Shown in pieces: positions 8,886-18,302 of a stretch of 64,000 nucleotides of DNA. A model generated the notes under the pieces. It made no database searches. It saw nothing but the letters and a program-made list of their open reading frames with translations, and was not told where the DNA came from. The stretch is taken from assembly GCF_030687495.1 (NCBI RefSeq), contig NZ_CP117435.1:3228501-3292500 (forward strand), read 5' to 3'. This stretch comes from Pseudomonas sp. FP453. GTDB lineage: Bacteria > Pseudomonadota > Gammaproteobacteria > Pseudomonadales > Pseudomonadaceae. The translations under genes were made by a program, and so were the position numbers. Within the stretch, counting starts at the first letter, position 1. Each line of letters starts with the position of its first letter.

Positions 8886-9647
8886 ATGAAGCTTGCCTCG
8901 TTAAGCGAAGGCCGCCGTGGCCCGGCGCAAATCTGGAACAGTGCGCCACAGCTGGCGCAAATCCCCGTGATCAACCCGAGCACGCTGGTACCGCCGGGCG
9001 CCCGCGTGGTGGTGATTGCCCCGCACCCTGGCGATGAAGTGCTGGCCTGCGGTGGCTTGCTGCAACTGCTCAGCACCCTCGATCACCCGCTGCAACTGAT
9101 TTCGCTCACCGACGGTAGCGCCAGCCACCCGGGTTCCAACGTCTGGCCGGCGAGTCGCTTGAGCGTGGTGCGCCCCCAGGAAAGCGTCGAGGCGCTACGC
9201 CGCCTGGGCATGCCATTGCACAGTTTGAAGTGGATTCGCGGCGGTTTTTGCGACAACGCCCTGGCCGCGCGCGAGCAACCCTTGAGCCAATTTATCGCGC
9301 GCTACCTGCAACCGGGCGATGTGGTCTTCAGCACCTGGCGCAACGACGGCAATGACGACCATGATGCCGTGGGCCGCGCCAGCGCGAAGGCGTGCAGCTT
9401 GACGGGGGCACGGCATATCGAACTGCCGATCTGGGCCTGGCACTGGCCCGCGCGCGAAGCCTCGGTCATCCCCTGGCAACGAGCCCGCAAGGTGCGCCTG
9501 GATAGCTGGAACGTGGCGCGCAAACTGCACGCCACCCATGCCTACGCCAGCCAACTGGCCGGCGACCCCGAGATCGGTCTGGCGCCCATGCTTGCCCAGG
9601 TGCTGCTGGAGCGTATGCGCGAGCCGTTTGAAATCATTTTTGCCTAG
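8886..9647 (+). CDS. PIG-L family paralogue with altered active site
   Basis: A 253-residue paralogue of the PIG-L protein at 6698-7456, aligned along nearly its whole length (shared LTDGSASHPGS, VVRPQES, ELPIWAWHW, ASQLAGDPEIGL). The motif here is APHPGDEVLACGG, so the general-base Asp is Gly (residue 49). The second motif is GNDDHDAVG, so the first His is Asn (residue 156). The three positions equivalent to zinc ligands (H47, D50, H159) remain. It may bind metal and substrate without normal deacetylation, or act on another substrate. It stands alone behind a 177-base gap, so it probably has its own promoter. ATG 8886 was chosen because it opens the conserved N-terminus. Confidence 0.85.
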   Translation: MKLASLSEGRRGPAQIWNSAPQLAQIPVINPSTLVPPGARVVVIAPHPGDEVLACGGLLQLLSTLDHPLQLISLTDGSASHPGSNVWPASRLSVVRPQESVEALRRLGMPLHSLKWIRGGFCDNALAAREQPLSQFIARYLQPGDVVFSTWRNDGNDDHDAVGRASAKACSLTGARHIELPIWAWHWPAREASVIPWQRARKVRLDSWNVARKLHATHAYASQLAGDPEIGLAPMLAQVLLERMREPFEIIFA

Positions 9648-9892
9648 GTCCCCACTCGTCTGGACCTGTTATTTTTTACAGTAGCGACCCAGGCCATCCC
9701 CGACTAAGGTAAAAAAGCGCTGCACAGGTTGAGGTGCAGTCGAGAAACCCATGCCAACCCTTTGCATTGGCCGGTGTTTTTGAGCAGGTAACCCGTCGTC
9801 CCTGGTTCGTATCGCGCACAACGTTGTCATGGTCAGAACTCCACCTGCCGACGCGGGTGCCGGAATAACGCCCCTCTGCTCGAGGACGGATC

Positions 9893-12456
9893 ATGCGCGT
9901 ATGCACACCTCCCCTGCTCTACCTGAGTCTCGCCGCCTCTGCGCTGTTCACCTGGCCGCTGCCGGCACAGGCCGCCTGCACCGTCAGCGGCAGCCCTGCG
10001 AGCGGTCAGGTGTTTACCTGTGTCAGCGGCACCGACCCCGGTATCAGCGCCCTGACGGGTGACAACCAGGTGCTGTTCCCCAGCGGCAACAGCACGATCA
10101 ACGGCAATGTGACACTGGGCCCGGGCAACGATCTGGTCCAGTTGGACGCACCGGACACGCGGATCAACGGTGCGGTGAGCATGGGCGATGGCGCGAACAT
10201 CTTTCGCCTGAACAAGGGCACGATCAGCGGCGCGGTCAGCCAGGGTTCGGGCGCCGATATCGCACAAATCAGCGGTGGCCAGGCGGGAGCGATCAGCCAG
10301 GGGGCCGGCGTTGACAATTTCTCCCTGAGTGGCGGCACCATCGCCTCGCTGGCCCAGGGCGATGGGCACGACAAATTCTTCATGAGTGGCGGCACGATCA
10401 CCGGTGCGTTCGAAGACGGCGATGATGCCAAGATGACCGGCGGCACGATTGGCCGGGTGGATATGAAACTCGACAAAAACCTCTTCGACATGAGTGGCGG
10501 GACCATCATCAACAACCTGGTGACCGGCTTTGACAGCGACACCATCTTGATCTCGGGCACCGCCTATATCGGCGGCAAAGTCAGCACCAGCGGCGGCTCG
10601 GACACCATCACCGTCACGGGCGGCACCCTCAACGGGCAAGTCCTCGCCAGCACCGGCGAGGACCACTTCAGCTGGATCGGCGGTGGCCGAGTCAACGGGT
10701 TCATCCTGCTGGGCCCCGACAACGACACGGCGCTGTTGCAGAACCTCAATGAAACCCTGCTGTCTGCCACATCAGTGATCGACGGTGGCACCGGCACCGA
10801 CACGCTTACCTTCGACAACACCCAGGCTGCGACGCCCGGGCGCTACTCCAGCTGGGAGCAGGTGACCGCTGGACAACAACGCCAGCTTCAACCTCGGCGG
10901 TACATTTTGTGCTGGGCGACACCGGTACCGGTACCGGCACGATGACGATCAATGGCAGCAGCAAGCTGTTGGTCAACACCGGTGCCATCAGCGCCTTCAC
11001 TGCCGGGCAGTTGGTGACCCTGAACAACCGCGGCATGATCGAGATGAACAGCACCAACGCCTCCACCACTGACACCCTGACGGTCAACGGCAATTACATC
11101 GGCATGGGTGGCGGGATCGCGCTGCAAAGCGTGTTGGGCGGCGACGGTTCCGCCAGCGACAAACTGGTGGTCAGCCAAGGCACGATCTAGGGCAGCACCG
11201 CCATCAGCATCACCAACGTTGGCGGCGCGGGTGCCGCCACCTTGCAGGACGGCATTCAAGTGGTGCTGGCCAGCAACGGTGCCAGCGGCGGCGCCAGCGC
11301 GTTTACCTTGGCCGGTCCGGTGTCTGCCGGGGCGTTTCAGTATCGCTTGTTCAAGGGGGGCGTCACGCCCGGCACCGCAGAGAACTACTACCTGCGCTCC
11401 ACCGTGCCGGTCACCCCGCCTGATCCGGTAATTGTCGTGCCGCTTCCCAGTCCCGGGCCCGACGAGCCGCCCCTGCCGCCCAACCCGGGGATCACGCCGA
11501 TTCCGATCTACCGCCCCGAAGTGCCGATCTACGCTGCGCTGTTTCCAGCCGCCCAGCAAATCGTCCAGGGCATGCTGGGCACCTACCACGAACGCATGGG
11601 CGAGCAGAGCCAACCACAGAGCGACCCTCTTCGCGCAGGTTGGGGCCGCGTCTACGGCAGCAGCAGCCGGCAACGCTTCGCCGGCACGGTCAGCCCCACG
11701 CTCAACAGCTCGATCAGCGGCTTTCAAGTGGGCAGCGACCTCTTTACCCACAGCACGGACGACGGCCAGGTGCTGCAGGCCGGGTTTTTCGTCGGCCACA
11801 GCCGCTTGCGGGGCGATATCAAAGGTTTCAATGGCGGCTGGCAGGACAACGACGCAGGCAGCACCACCCTGCGCGGTGACAGCCTGGGCGCTTATCTGAC
11901 GCTGATTGGCACCCACCAGGCTTATCTGGATGTGGTGTTGGTGGGCACGCGACTGGACGGCCACAACGCGTCTGACCGTGGCGTGAAGATGAAGACCCGT
12001 GGGCACAACGTCTCGGCCTCGGCGGAAGTCGGCCGGCCGTTCCAGGTAACGCCCCACTGGGTTGTAGAGCCCCAGGCCCAGTTGATCGTTGGCAAGACCC
12101 GACTGGACAGCCAGAACGACGGTATCTCCGACGTTGCGTACAAAGCCGACACCACCGTCACCACCCGCCTGGGCGTACGCCTGCGCGGTGATTACCACGT
12201 CAGCGGCATGCCGTTGCAACCCTATGCGCGCGCCAACGTCTGGCACACCGCAGGCGGAAAAAACACCGTCACCTTTGCCGACGTCACCGACATCGATACC
12301 GAACAGAAATCCACCACCCTGGGCGTCAGCCTCGGCGCCAACCTCAGGGTGGCGCCGGGTGTCAGCCTTTACAGCGAAGTGGGTTTCAATCGGAACCTGG
12401 ACAGCAATGCCTTCAATGGCCGCCAAGGCACGCTGGGCCTAAGAATGTCATTTTGA
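9893..12456 (+). pseudogene. Autotransporter gene with frameshifts and an in-frame stop
   Basis: The type V autotransporter layout is clear: signal peptide ending PLPAQA, a passenger built from repeated SGGTI-type beta-helix turns (residues ~50-290), a Pro-rich linker near 11410-11540, and a C-terminal barrel from GWGRVYGSSS to the terminal LGLRMSF with the final Phe needed by BAM. The frame is broken three times. An extra base sits near 10868; removing it gives TLDNNASFNLGG. An extra T lies in the run 10905-10908; removing it gives GGTFVLGDTGTGTG. A TAG occurs at 11188-11190 between GTI and GSTAISITN. Three lesions argue for a true pseudogene of ~853 codons. A barrel-only fragment (11242-12456) stays open but has no signal peptide. 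Confidence 0.85.
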
Positions 12457-12485
12457 CGCCCTCGCCACAGGTTGCTGTTTTACCC

Positions 12486-14669
12486 TTAGAAATCCACCGT
12501 TGCCGACAACTCGAACGTACGCGGCGCGCCCAACCCAAGGCTCGACGTCAACGGCATGCCCCAGTACGCCTTGTCGGTGACGTTGGTCACCGTGCCACGC
12601 AAGGTCACCGGCCGCCCGGCGACCTGCATCGCATACCGCGAGCCCAGGTCGAAAATCGTGTAGCCGGGGATCGACTGCGCGTTGTCATCGCTGATGTATT
12701 GCTGGGAAACCGCCGTCGCGTTGGCCGTCAAGGTCAGGCCGGACACCACCGGCGTGTCCCATTCCACCCCGAGCTTGCCTTGCAGCTTGGGCAAACCGGT
12801 GGCCGTCTTGCCTTCATCATCGCCCCCCGGCGACTTGGTGATCTTCGGATCCACATGGGCCACGCCGCCCATCAGGCGCACATCGTCGATGGGCGAGCCG
12901 AAGAAGCCCCACTCGATACCACGGTTGCGCTGCTCACCACCAAAGGAAAACACATTGGTCACCGGATCGGTCGAGCTGCCCGGGCGTTCGATCTGATACA
13001 GGCTGAGGGTGTGGGTGAACGTGCCCAGGTCGAGCTTGAGGCCGATCTCCTTCTGCTTGGATTTATACGGGGCAAACACATCGCCGTAGTTGGCCGCTGT
13101 CATCGGCGCCATCGCGCCTTTGCTCAGGCCCTCGATGTAGTTGGCGTACACCGAAACCTGCTCCGTGAGCTTGACCACCACGGCTGCGGCGGGCGTTGTC
13201 GCGCTTTCGTCATAGCCGGGCTTGTTACGGGCGCCGGTGGTGGTATTGAAAGTGTCCGTGACCACGTTCTGGCGGCGTACGCCAAGCGTCAACTGCACCT
13301 TGTCGTCCAGGACCGACAAGGTATCCGCCACGCCGTAGCTGGTCAGCGTCGATTCGGTGTGTGCCACCGGCGCAAAGCTGCGCGGCGCCTCGGGGCCCCA
13401 GGTCGGGTGATAGATATTGGTCAGCCAATCCGCACCGGGGACCCAACGCCGGCCGTAGTCCTTTTGCTTGTCGGCATACCGCGTGGCGTTGACCACCCAC
13501 TGGTGCCCGACCGGCCCGGTCTGCCACTTACCCTTGAGCCCCGCCTCGCCCGAGGTTTTCTCGATGTCCATCTTCAGCTGGCCCATGCTGGTCTTCAAAT
13601 CCCCGGCGTTGTTGATCACCTGGGCCGACATCGCGCCGCTGTAGCGGTAGTGGGTTTCGCTGGCACCGAACGCCGCGTAGGCCAGCAGGTGCTCGGTCAG
13701 GTCAAACTCGCCGCGCACGATCGCGCCCTGGTCCTTGGTATCGACAAACGCCCAGTCCGGGTTGAGCAAGGTGTCGGACTTCGGCGGCTTGGGCACGGCC
13801 ACATTCGCCGCCAGGCTGATCCCACGGTTTTGCCCGCGCACACGGTCTTCGCTGTTGTACAGGTCGGCCGACAGCCGCGCACGCTCGCCGCGCCAATCCA
13901 GGCCCAACGAATTCAACTGGGCTTTCTGCTGTTGATGTTCGGTCGCAGTGTCGCCATCGCGGTACATGCCGTTGAAGCGCACGCCAAATTGCTGCTCATC
14001 GCCAAAGCGCCGGCCTGCGTCGAGGTGGCCGCCGAACTGCGCGTCGGACAGGTAGGTGGTGGTGAAGCGCGTCAGCGGCTGCGCACCGGCACGCTTGGGC
14101 ACCAGGTTGACCATGCCACCCACCGAACCGCCCGGCGGCATGCCGTTGAGCAGCGCCGACGGGCCCTTCAACACTTCGATGCGCTCGTACATTTCCGGCG
14201 AGATGCGGTAGTACGGCGCCACGCCAAACAGGCCGTCGATGGTCACGTCGCTGATGCTGGTGGCAAAACCACGGATCGAATAGTTCTCGCTGTAGGTGCC
14301 CTTCAGGCCATTGCTGAATACCGCAGGGTCGGTGGCGGCGATCACATCGGTGACGGTCTGGGCCTGGCGATCGGCGATGTATTTTTCCGTGTAGCTGATG
14401 GTGCTGAACGGCGTTTCCATAAAGTCCTTGTTGCCCAGCAGGCCGAGGCGGCTGCCGTATGCCACCTGGTCACCGGCGTAGGTCAGCGGCAGCTCTGTGG
14501 CCGGCGCTTCACCCTCGACGCGAATGGCGGGCAAGGTGGACACGCGGTTTTCTTCGGCTTGCGCCAGTTCTTCGGCGAATGCGGGGGCGCTGCTGATCGC
14601 CAGCCCGAGCAAGGCCATGGAGGCAAAACCCGGACGAGCGGGCACAGGGGTACGTGTACGGTGAGTCAT
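12486..14669 (-). CDS. TonB-dependent siderophore receptor
   Basis: A 727-residue outer-membrane receptor. The signal peptide ends near SSAPAFA, with a short TonB-box-like stretch around NRVSTLPAIRVEG. The plug domain follows (TPFSTISYTEKYI, RGFATSISDVTIDGLFG, YERIEVLKGPSALLNG with the conserved LKGPSALL), then a 22-strand barrel ending TFELSATVDF with terminal Phe. There is no N-terminal signalling (STN) domain, so it is a transport-only receptor and does not itself signal to a sigma factor. It is the last gene of the operon, 66 bases behind the binding-protein gene. It should import the same ferric siderophore that the ABC proteins handle. The siderophore cannot be named from sequence alone. 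Confidence 0.92.
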   Translation of the reverse strand: MTHRTRTPVPARPGFASMALLGLAISSAPAFAEELAQAEENRVSTLPAIRVEGEAPATELPLTYAGDQVAYGSRLGLLGNKDFMETPFSTISYTEKYIADRQAQTVTDVIAATDPAVFSNGLKGTYSENYSIRGFATSISDVTIDGLFGVAPYYRISPEMYERIEVLKGPSALLNGMPPGGSVGGMVNLVPKRAGAQPLTRFTTTYLSDAQFGGHLDAGRRFGDEQQFGVRFNGMYRDGDTATEHQQQKAQLNSLGLDWRGERARLSADLYNSEDRVRGQNRGISLAANVAVPKPPKSDTLLNPDWAFVDTKDQGAIVRGEFDLTEHLLAYAAFGASETHYRYSGAMSAQVINNAGDLKTSMGQLKMDIEKTSGEAGLKGKWQTGPVGHQWVVNATRYADKQKDYGRRWVPGADWLTNIYHPTWGPEAPRSFAPVAHTESTLTSYGVADTLSVLDDKVQLTLGVRRQNVVTDTFNTTTGARNKPGYDESATTPAAAVVVKLTEQVSVYANYIEGLSKGAMAPMTAANYGDVFAPYKSKQKEIGLKLDLGTFTHTLSLYQIERPGSSTDPVTNVFSFGGEQRNRGIEWGFFGSPIDDVRLMGGVAHVDPKITKSPGGDDEGKTATGLPKLQGKLGVEWDTPVVSGLTLTANATAVSQQYISDDNAQSIPGYTIFDLGSRYAMQVAGRPVTLRGTVTNVTDKAYWGMPLTSSLGLGAPRTFELSATVDF

Positions 14670-14735
14670 GGAAGGCTCCGTAAGGTGGGATGTTTTTTTA
14701 GTGTTGGCAGTGTGAAGCGGGGTTAACGCCTGGAA

Positions 14736-15680
14736 TCAGGGTTGATAGCCCTGGATCACGTCGGCGATCACTTGCTTGATCGAGCTCGGGCTGGCCGCCA
14801 TGACGTACCAGGCATCGGCATCGACAAACACCACGCGCCCGGTTTTCCAGGCCTTGGTCTGGCGCAACAACGGGTTGCCCAGGGTGTGCGCGTTGAGCAA
14901 CGGGCGGTGCTCCATCACGGCCGTGCGGTCGACCACGTAGAGAATGTCCGGGTTGGCCTGCTGGATGAATTCACTGGAAATCGGCTGGCCATGCAAGCCG
15001 GCCTCGGCGGTCGGGCTCGCCGGTTTCACCCCCAGCTCGGTGAACACAAAGCCGTAGCGCGACTGCACGCCAAACGAGCTGAACGCGCCGTTGTTATGCA
15101 GCACCACCAAGGCGCGCTCGGGGCGCTCGGCGGTGATGCGTTTCGCTTCTACGACCTTGGCGTCGAGGGCGGCGACCTGTTGTTGCGCCAGGGTGGACTT
15201 GTCGAAAAGTTGCCCGAGGGTCAGCAGGTGCTGCTTGATCACCTCGATATGGCGCTTCTGGCTGTCGCGGTAATCCACGTCGAAATGCACGGTGGGCGCG
15301 ATCTCGCTGAGTTCGCCGTAGTGCGGGGCCTGCAACGAAGTGATCAGGATCAGGTCCGGCTTGGCTGCGTGCACCCGCTCCAGGTTCGGCTGGACGATGG
15401 CGCCGGTGTCCACCACCGCCGCGTCGTCCTTGTAGCGTTGCAGGAACGGCGGCACGAAATCCTTGGGCATGCCGGCCACCGGTACGCCCAGTTGGTCGAG
15501 GAAGTCCACTTCGTTCATGTCCAGGGCGACTACGCGTTGTACGGGCGGCTGAACCCGTGTGGTGCCCAACGCGTGCGTCACGCTGATCGGTGCGGCGGCC
15601 GAAGCCGGGCCGGCGCCGAGGGCGACCAGTAACAGGGCTGATGCCCAAGCGGTGTGTTTGCGCTTCATGGGAGTTCTCAT
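14736..15680 (-). CDS. Iron-siderophore ABC transporter substrate-binding protein
   Basis: A 314-residue class III periplasmic binding protein of the FepB/FecB/FatB type. The signal peptide ends PASA-AAP and there is no lipobox, so it is soluble in the periplasm. Typical elements are VVALDMNEVDFLDQLGVPVAGMP, PNLERVHAAKPDLILI and NPDILYVVDRTAV, joined by the long inter-lobe helix. The ATG at 15680 overlaps the ATPase stop (ATGA); an internal ATG at 15668 is an alternative. It captures the ferric siderophore delivered by the TonB receptor and hands it to the FecCD-type permease pair encoded upstream. Confidence 0.93.
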   Translation of the reverse strand: MRTPMKRKHTAWASALLLVALGAGPASAAAPISVTHALGTTRVQPPVQRVVALDMNEVDFLDQLGVPVAGMPKDFVPPFLQRYKDDAAVVDTGAIVQPNLERVHAAKPDLILITSLQAPHYGELSEIAPTVHFDVDYRDSQKRHIEVIKQHLLTLGQLFDKSTLAQQQVAALDAKVVEAKRITAERPERALVVLHNNGAFSSFGVQSRYGFVFTELGVKPASPTAEAGLHGQPISSEFIQQANPDILYVVDRTAVMEHRPLLNAHTLGNPLLRQTKAWKTGRVVFVDADAWYVMAASPSSIKQVIADVIQGYQP

Positions 15681-16441
15681 GCGGGGTTGAAGTAGTTGCA
15701 CAGGCGGCCACGGGCGCCGTGGGTGATCTCGAAGTCGAGGTCGTACAGTTCGCCCAGGCGGGTTTCGTTGACCACCTCGGCCACACTGCCGGCGCAATGC
15801 ACGGCGCCGGCTTTCATGGCGAGGATGTGGTCGGAGTAATGGGCGGCGAAGTTGATGTCGTGCACCACCAGGATCACCGTGCGGCCCTGCTCGTCACACA
15901 GGCGGCGCAGCGCACGCATGATATGCACGGCGTGCTTGATATCGAGGTTGTTCAGCGGCTCGTCGAGCAGCAGGCAGTCGGTTTGCTGGGCGATGGTCAT
16001 GGCGAGGAACGCCATTTGCCGCTGGCCGCCGCTGAGCTCGTCGAGGTAGGCCTGGCGCAGGGGTTGCAGCGCGAGAAAGCTCAGGGCGTCATCGATCACG
16101 CGGTGGTCTTCGCCGGTCAGCGCGCCACGGCTGTAAGGGAAGCGCCCGAAGGCCACCAGTTCCTCGACGGTCAGGCGCAGGTTGAAATCCGGCGCCTGGC
16201 GCAAGGTGGCCACGCGCTTGGCGTAGTCGCGCAGCGGGATGTCGTTGACCGCGCGGCCATCCAGGCGGATGTCGCCGCCGTTCGGCGCCATCAGCCGCGC
16301 GATCATCATCAGCAACGTGGTCTTGCCGGCGCCATTGGGGCCGATCAGCGAGGTCAGGCGCCCAGCGGCAAAGCGCGCGTTGACACCGGCCAGCACGGTC
16401 TTGCTGCCGTAGGTTTTGTGGAGGTTGTGCACAGTAATCAT
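15677..16441 (-). CDS. Iron-siderophore ABC transporter ATP-binding protein
   Basis: A 254-residue FecE/FepC-type ATPase: Walker A GPNGAGKTT (residues ~38-46), Q-loop RQAPDF, signature LSGGQRQMAF, Walker B CLLLDEPLNNLD and switch His in VVHDINFAAHYSD. It drives uptake of ferric siderophore across the inner membrane. Four-base overlaps with the permease gene upstream and the binding-protein gene downstream show strict translational coupling. The start MITVHNLHKTYG at 16441 is set by that overlap. Confidence 0.95.
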   Translation of the reverse strand: MITVHNLHKTYGSKTVLAGVNARFAAGRLTSLIGPNGAGKTTLLMMIARLMAPNGGDIRLDGRAVNDIPLRDYAKRVATLRQAPDFNLRLTVEELVAFGRFPYSRGALTGEDHRVIDDALSFLALQPLRQAYLDELSGGQRQMAFLAMTIAQQTDCLLLDEPLNNLDIKHAVHIMRALRRLCDEQGRTVILVVHDINFAAHYSDHILAMKAGAVHCAGSVAEVVNETRLGELYDLDFEITHGARGRLCNYFNPA

Positions 16442-17370
16442 CGGGTGCCTCGGGTGCGCAGCATCAGCGCCAGGAAATACGTGCCGCACAGCAGGTTCAC
16501 AAGAATGCTGACGGTGGTCTTGTAGTTGAAGACGTGCTCGACCAGCAGTTGCGCCGCAATGAACATCGCGATGGCAATCGCGCTGCCCATGGGCAAGGTG
16601 ACGCGGTGGCGGAACGTGCGCGCCAGCGCATAGGTGGTGTTGGCCACGAACACGCCCATGAACGCCGTGGGCCCCAGCAGGCCGGTGGAAATCGCGACCA
16701 ACGCCGCCACCAATGCCAGTTGCCGGCGCACCACGCTTGGGTAATCCACCCCCAGCGACACGGCTTGGTCGCGGCCGAGGGCGAGCACGTCGAGGGTCGG
16801 CAAGGTGCGGGCAAAACCCAGGCACAGCATGGCCACCAACAGCCCCGAGAGCAGTAATTGCTGCGGCTGCACGCGGTTGAACGACGCCTGGCTGAAGCCT
16901 TGCAGAATCGAAAACTCGCCGGGGCTGATCTTCAACTGCACGAACTGCGTGACGGTGCCGATCACCAGGCTCAACACCAGCCCCAGCAGCAACAGGAAAT
17001 ACACGTTGCTGTGGCCCTCGCGCAGCAACCAGCGTTGCAGCGCCCAGGAATAGCCGAGCATCAGCAGCACCGACAGCACAAAGTTGCCCTGGCTGCCCAG
17101 CACCACCAGGCTGGCGGTGCCCAGTACCAGCACCAACAACGCCTGGAACAACAGGTACACCGCTTCGTAGCCCATGATCGCCGGCGTGAGGATGCGGTTG
17201 CCGGTGAGGGTCTGGAAGATGATGGACGACCACGCCACGCACACGCCGCCAATACACATCGCCGCCAACCGCACGAGGCGCTTGGGGATCACGTAATCGA
17301 AATCCAGCCCCGAACGGAACAGCACAAAGCCCAACGCCAGGGCGAGCACCAAGGCCCACAGCCGCTTCAT
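16438..17370 (-). CDS. Iron-siderophore ABC transporter permease (FecCD type, second)
   Basis: A 310-residue inner-membrane permease with about nine hydrophobic segments. It contains the BtuCD/FecCD coupling region (ALGRDQAVSLGVDYPSV) and GLLGPTAFMGVFVANTTYALA, the segment usually seen as GFVGLxxPHxxR. Here the canonical PH is replaced, a feature of the iron-anguibactin/yersiniabactin-like FatCD branch. The start ATG 17370 (MKRLWALVL) overlaps the upstream permease stop. It pairs with the other permease to form the heterodimeric channel. Confidence 0.93.
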   Translation of the reverse strand: MKRLWALVLALALGFVLFRSGLDFDYVIPKRLVRLAAMCIGGVCVAWSSIIFQTLTGNRILTPAIMGYEAVYLLFQALLVLVLGTASLVVLGSQGNFVLSVLLMLGYSWALQRWLLREGHSNVYFLLLLGLVLSLVIGTVTQFVQLKISPGEFSILQGFSQASFNRVQPQQLLLSGLLVAMLCLGFARTLPTLDVLALGRDQAVSLGVDYPSVVRRQLALVAALVAISTGLLGPTAFMGVFVANTTYALARTFRHRVTLPMGSAIAIAMFIAAQLLVEHVFNYKTTVSILVNLLCGTYFLALMLRTRGTR

Positions 17371-18302
17371 CGCTGCCTCCAGACGATCAATGCCAGGAAC
17401 AAGCCGCCGCCGACGATGCCCGCCGTCAGGCCAATCGGCACTTCGAACGGGAAGATCAGCAGGCGCCCGAGAATGTCGCAGGCCAGCAGCAATGCGGCAC
17501 CGCCGAGGGCGACGATGGGCAGCGTGCGGCTGAGGTTTTCGCCGTAGTACAAGGCCACCAGGTTGGGAATCACCAGGCCGACAAAGGGGATCGAACCGAT
17601 GGTAATCACCGTCGCCGCCACGGTCACGGCCACCAGCAACAGGCCCAGCGCCGCCGTGGCCGCGTAGTTCAGGCCCAGGCTGCTGGCCATGCCCTCGCCC
17701 ATGCCCATCACGGTGAAGCGCTGCGCATACAGGTAAGCCAGCGCGACGCTGGGCAGGATCAGGTAAATGATCTCGTAGTTGCCCTGCACCACCTTGGAAA
17801 AATCCCCCAGCAACCAGCCCTGCATGCTTTGCAGGATGTTGTGGCGGTAGGCATAGAACTCGGCGATGGCGCTGAGCACGCCGCCGTACATCAAGCCGAT
17901 CACCGGCACCAGCAAGGTGTGGTGAAAACGCAGGCGCCGGATGATCGCCAGGAACACCAGGCTCGCGGCGAAGCAACACAGCAGCGCAAACAGCATGCGC
18001 ACGCCGGCGCTGGCGGCCGGCGCCACGCCCAGCGACACGAGGATGCCGAGCTTGGCCGCGTCCAGGCCGCCGGTGGTGCCCGGCTCGACGAACTTGTTGC
18101 GCAGGATGTGCTGCAAGATCACCCCGCACACCGCCAAGCCGACGCCGGTCAACACCAGCGCGGCCAGGCGCGGCAGGCGGCTGGCCGTCAGCGTCAGCCA
18201 GCCATCGCTGTCGAGTGCCAACAGGTCGATTTCGCGGGCACCGACCAGCAGCGACACGCCGCACAGCACCAGCAACACGCCACAGCCCACTAGACGCATC
18301 AT
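17367..18302 (-). CDS. Iron-siderophore ABC transporter permease (FecCD type, first)
   Basis: A 311-residue permease with multiple membrane spans. Recognisable elements are LTASRLPRLAALVLTGVGLAV (the conserved RLPR entry), GLNYAATAALGL and GSIPFVGLVIPNLVALYYG, matching the FecCD GxIxFVGLxxPH segment with N in place of H. The start was set at ATG 18302 because its last base overlaps the stop of the preceding ABC gene; an upstream in-frame ATG at 18314 would lengthen it by four residues. It forms the channel with the 16438-17370 product. Confidence 0.93.
   Translation of the reverse strand: MMRLVGCGVLLVLCGVSLLVGAREIDLLALDSDGWLTLTASRLPRLAALVLTGVGLAVCGVILQHILRNKFVEPGTTGGLDAAKLGILVSLGVAPAASAGVRMLFALLCCFAASLVFLAIIRRLRFHHTLLVPVIGLMYGGVLSAIAEFYAYRHNILQSMQGWLLGDFSKVVQGNYEIIYLILPSVALAYLYAQRFTVMGMGEGMASSLGLNYAATAALGLLLVAVTVAATVITIGSIPFVGLVIPNLVALYYGENLSRTLPIVALGGAALLLACDILGRLLIFPFEVPIGLTAGIVGGGLFLALIVWRQR

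Noticed and set aside
12453..14726. 757-residue open frame on the plus strand
   Set aside because: It is the antisense of the TonB receptor gene; the minus strand has a signal peptide, plug motifs and terminal Phe, while this frame is Arg/His/Gly-rich without motifs.
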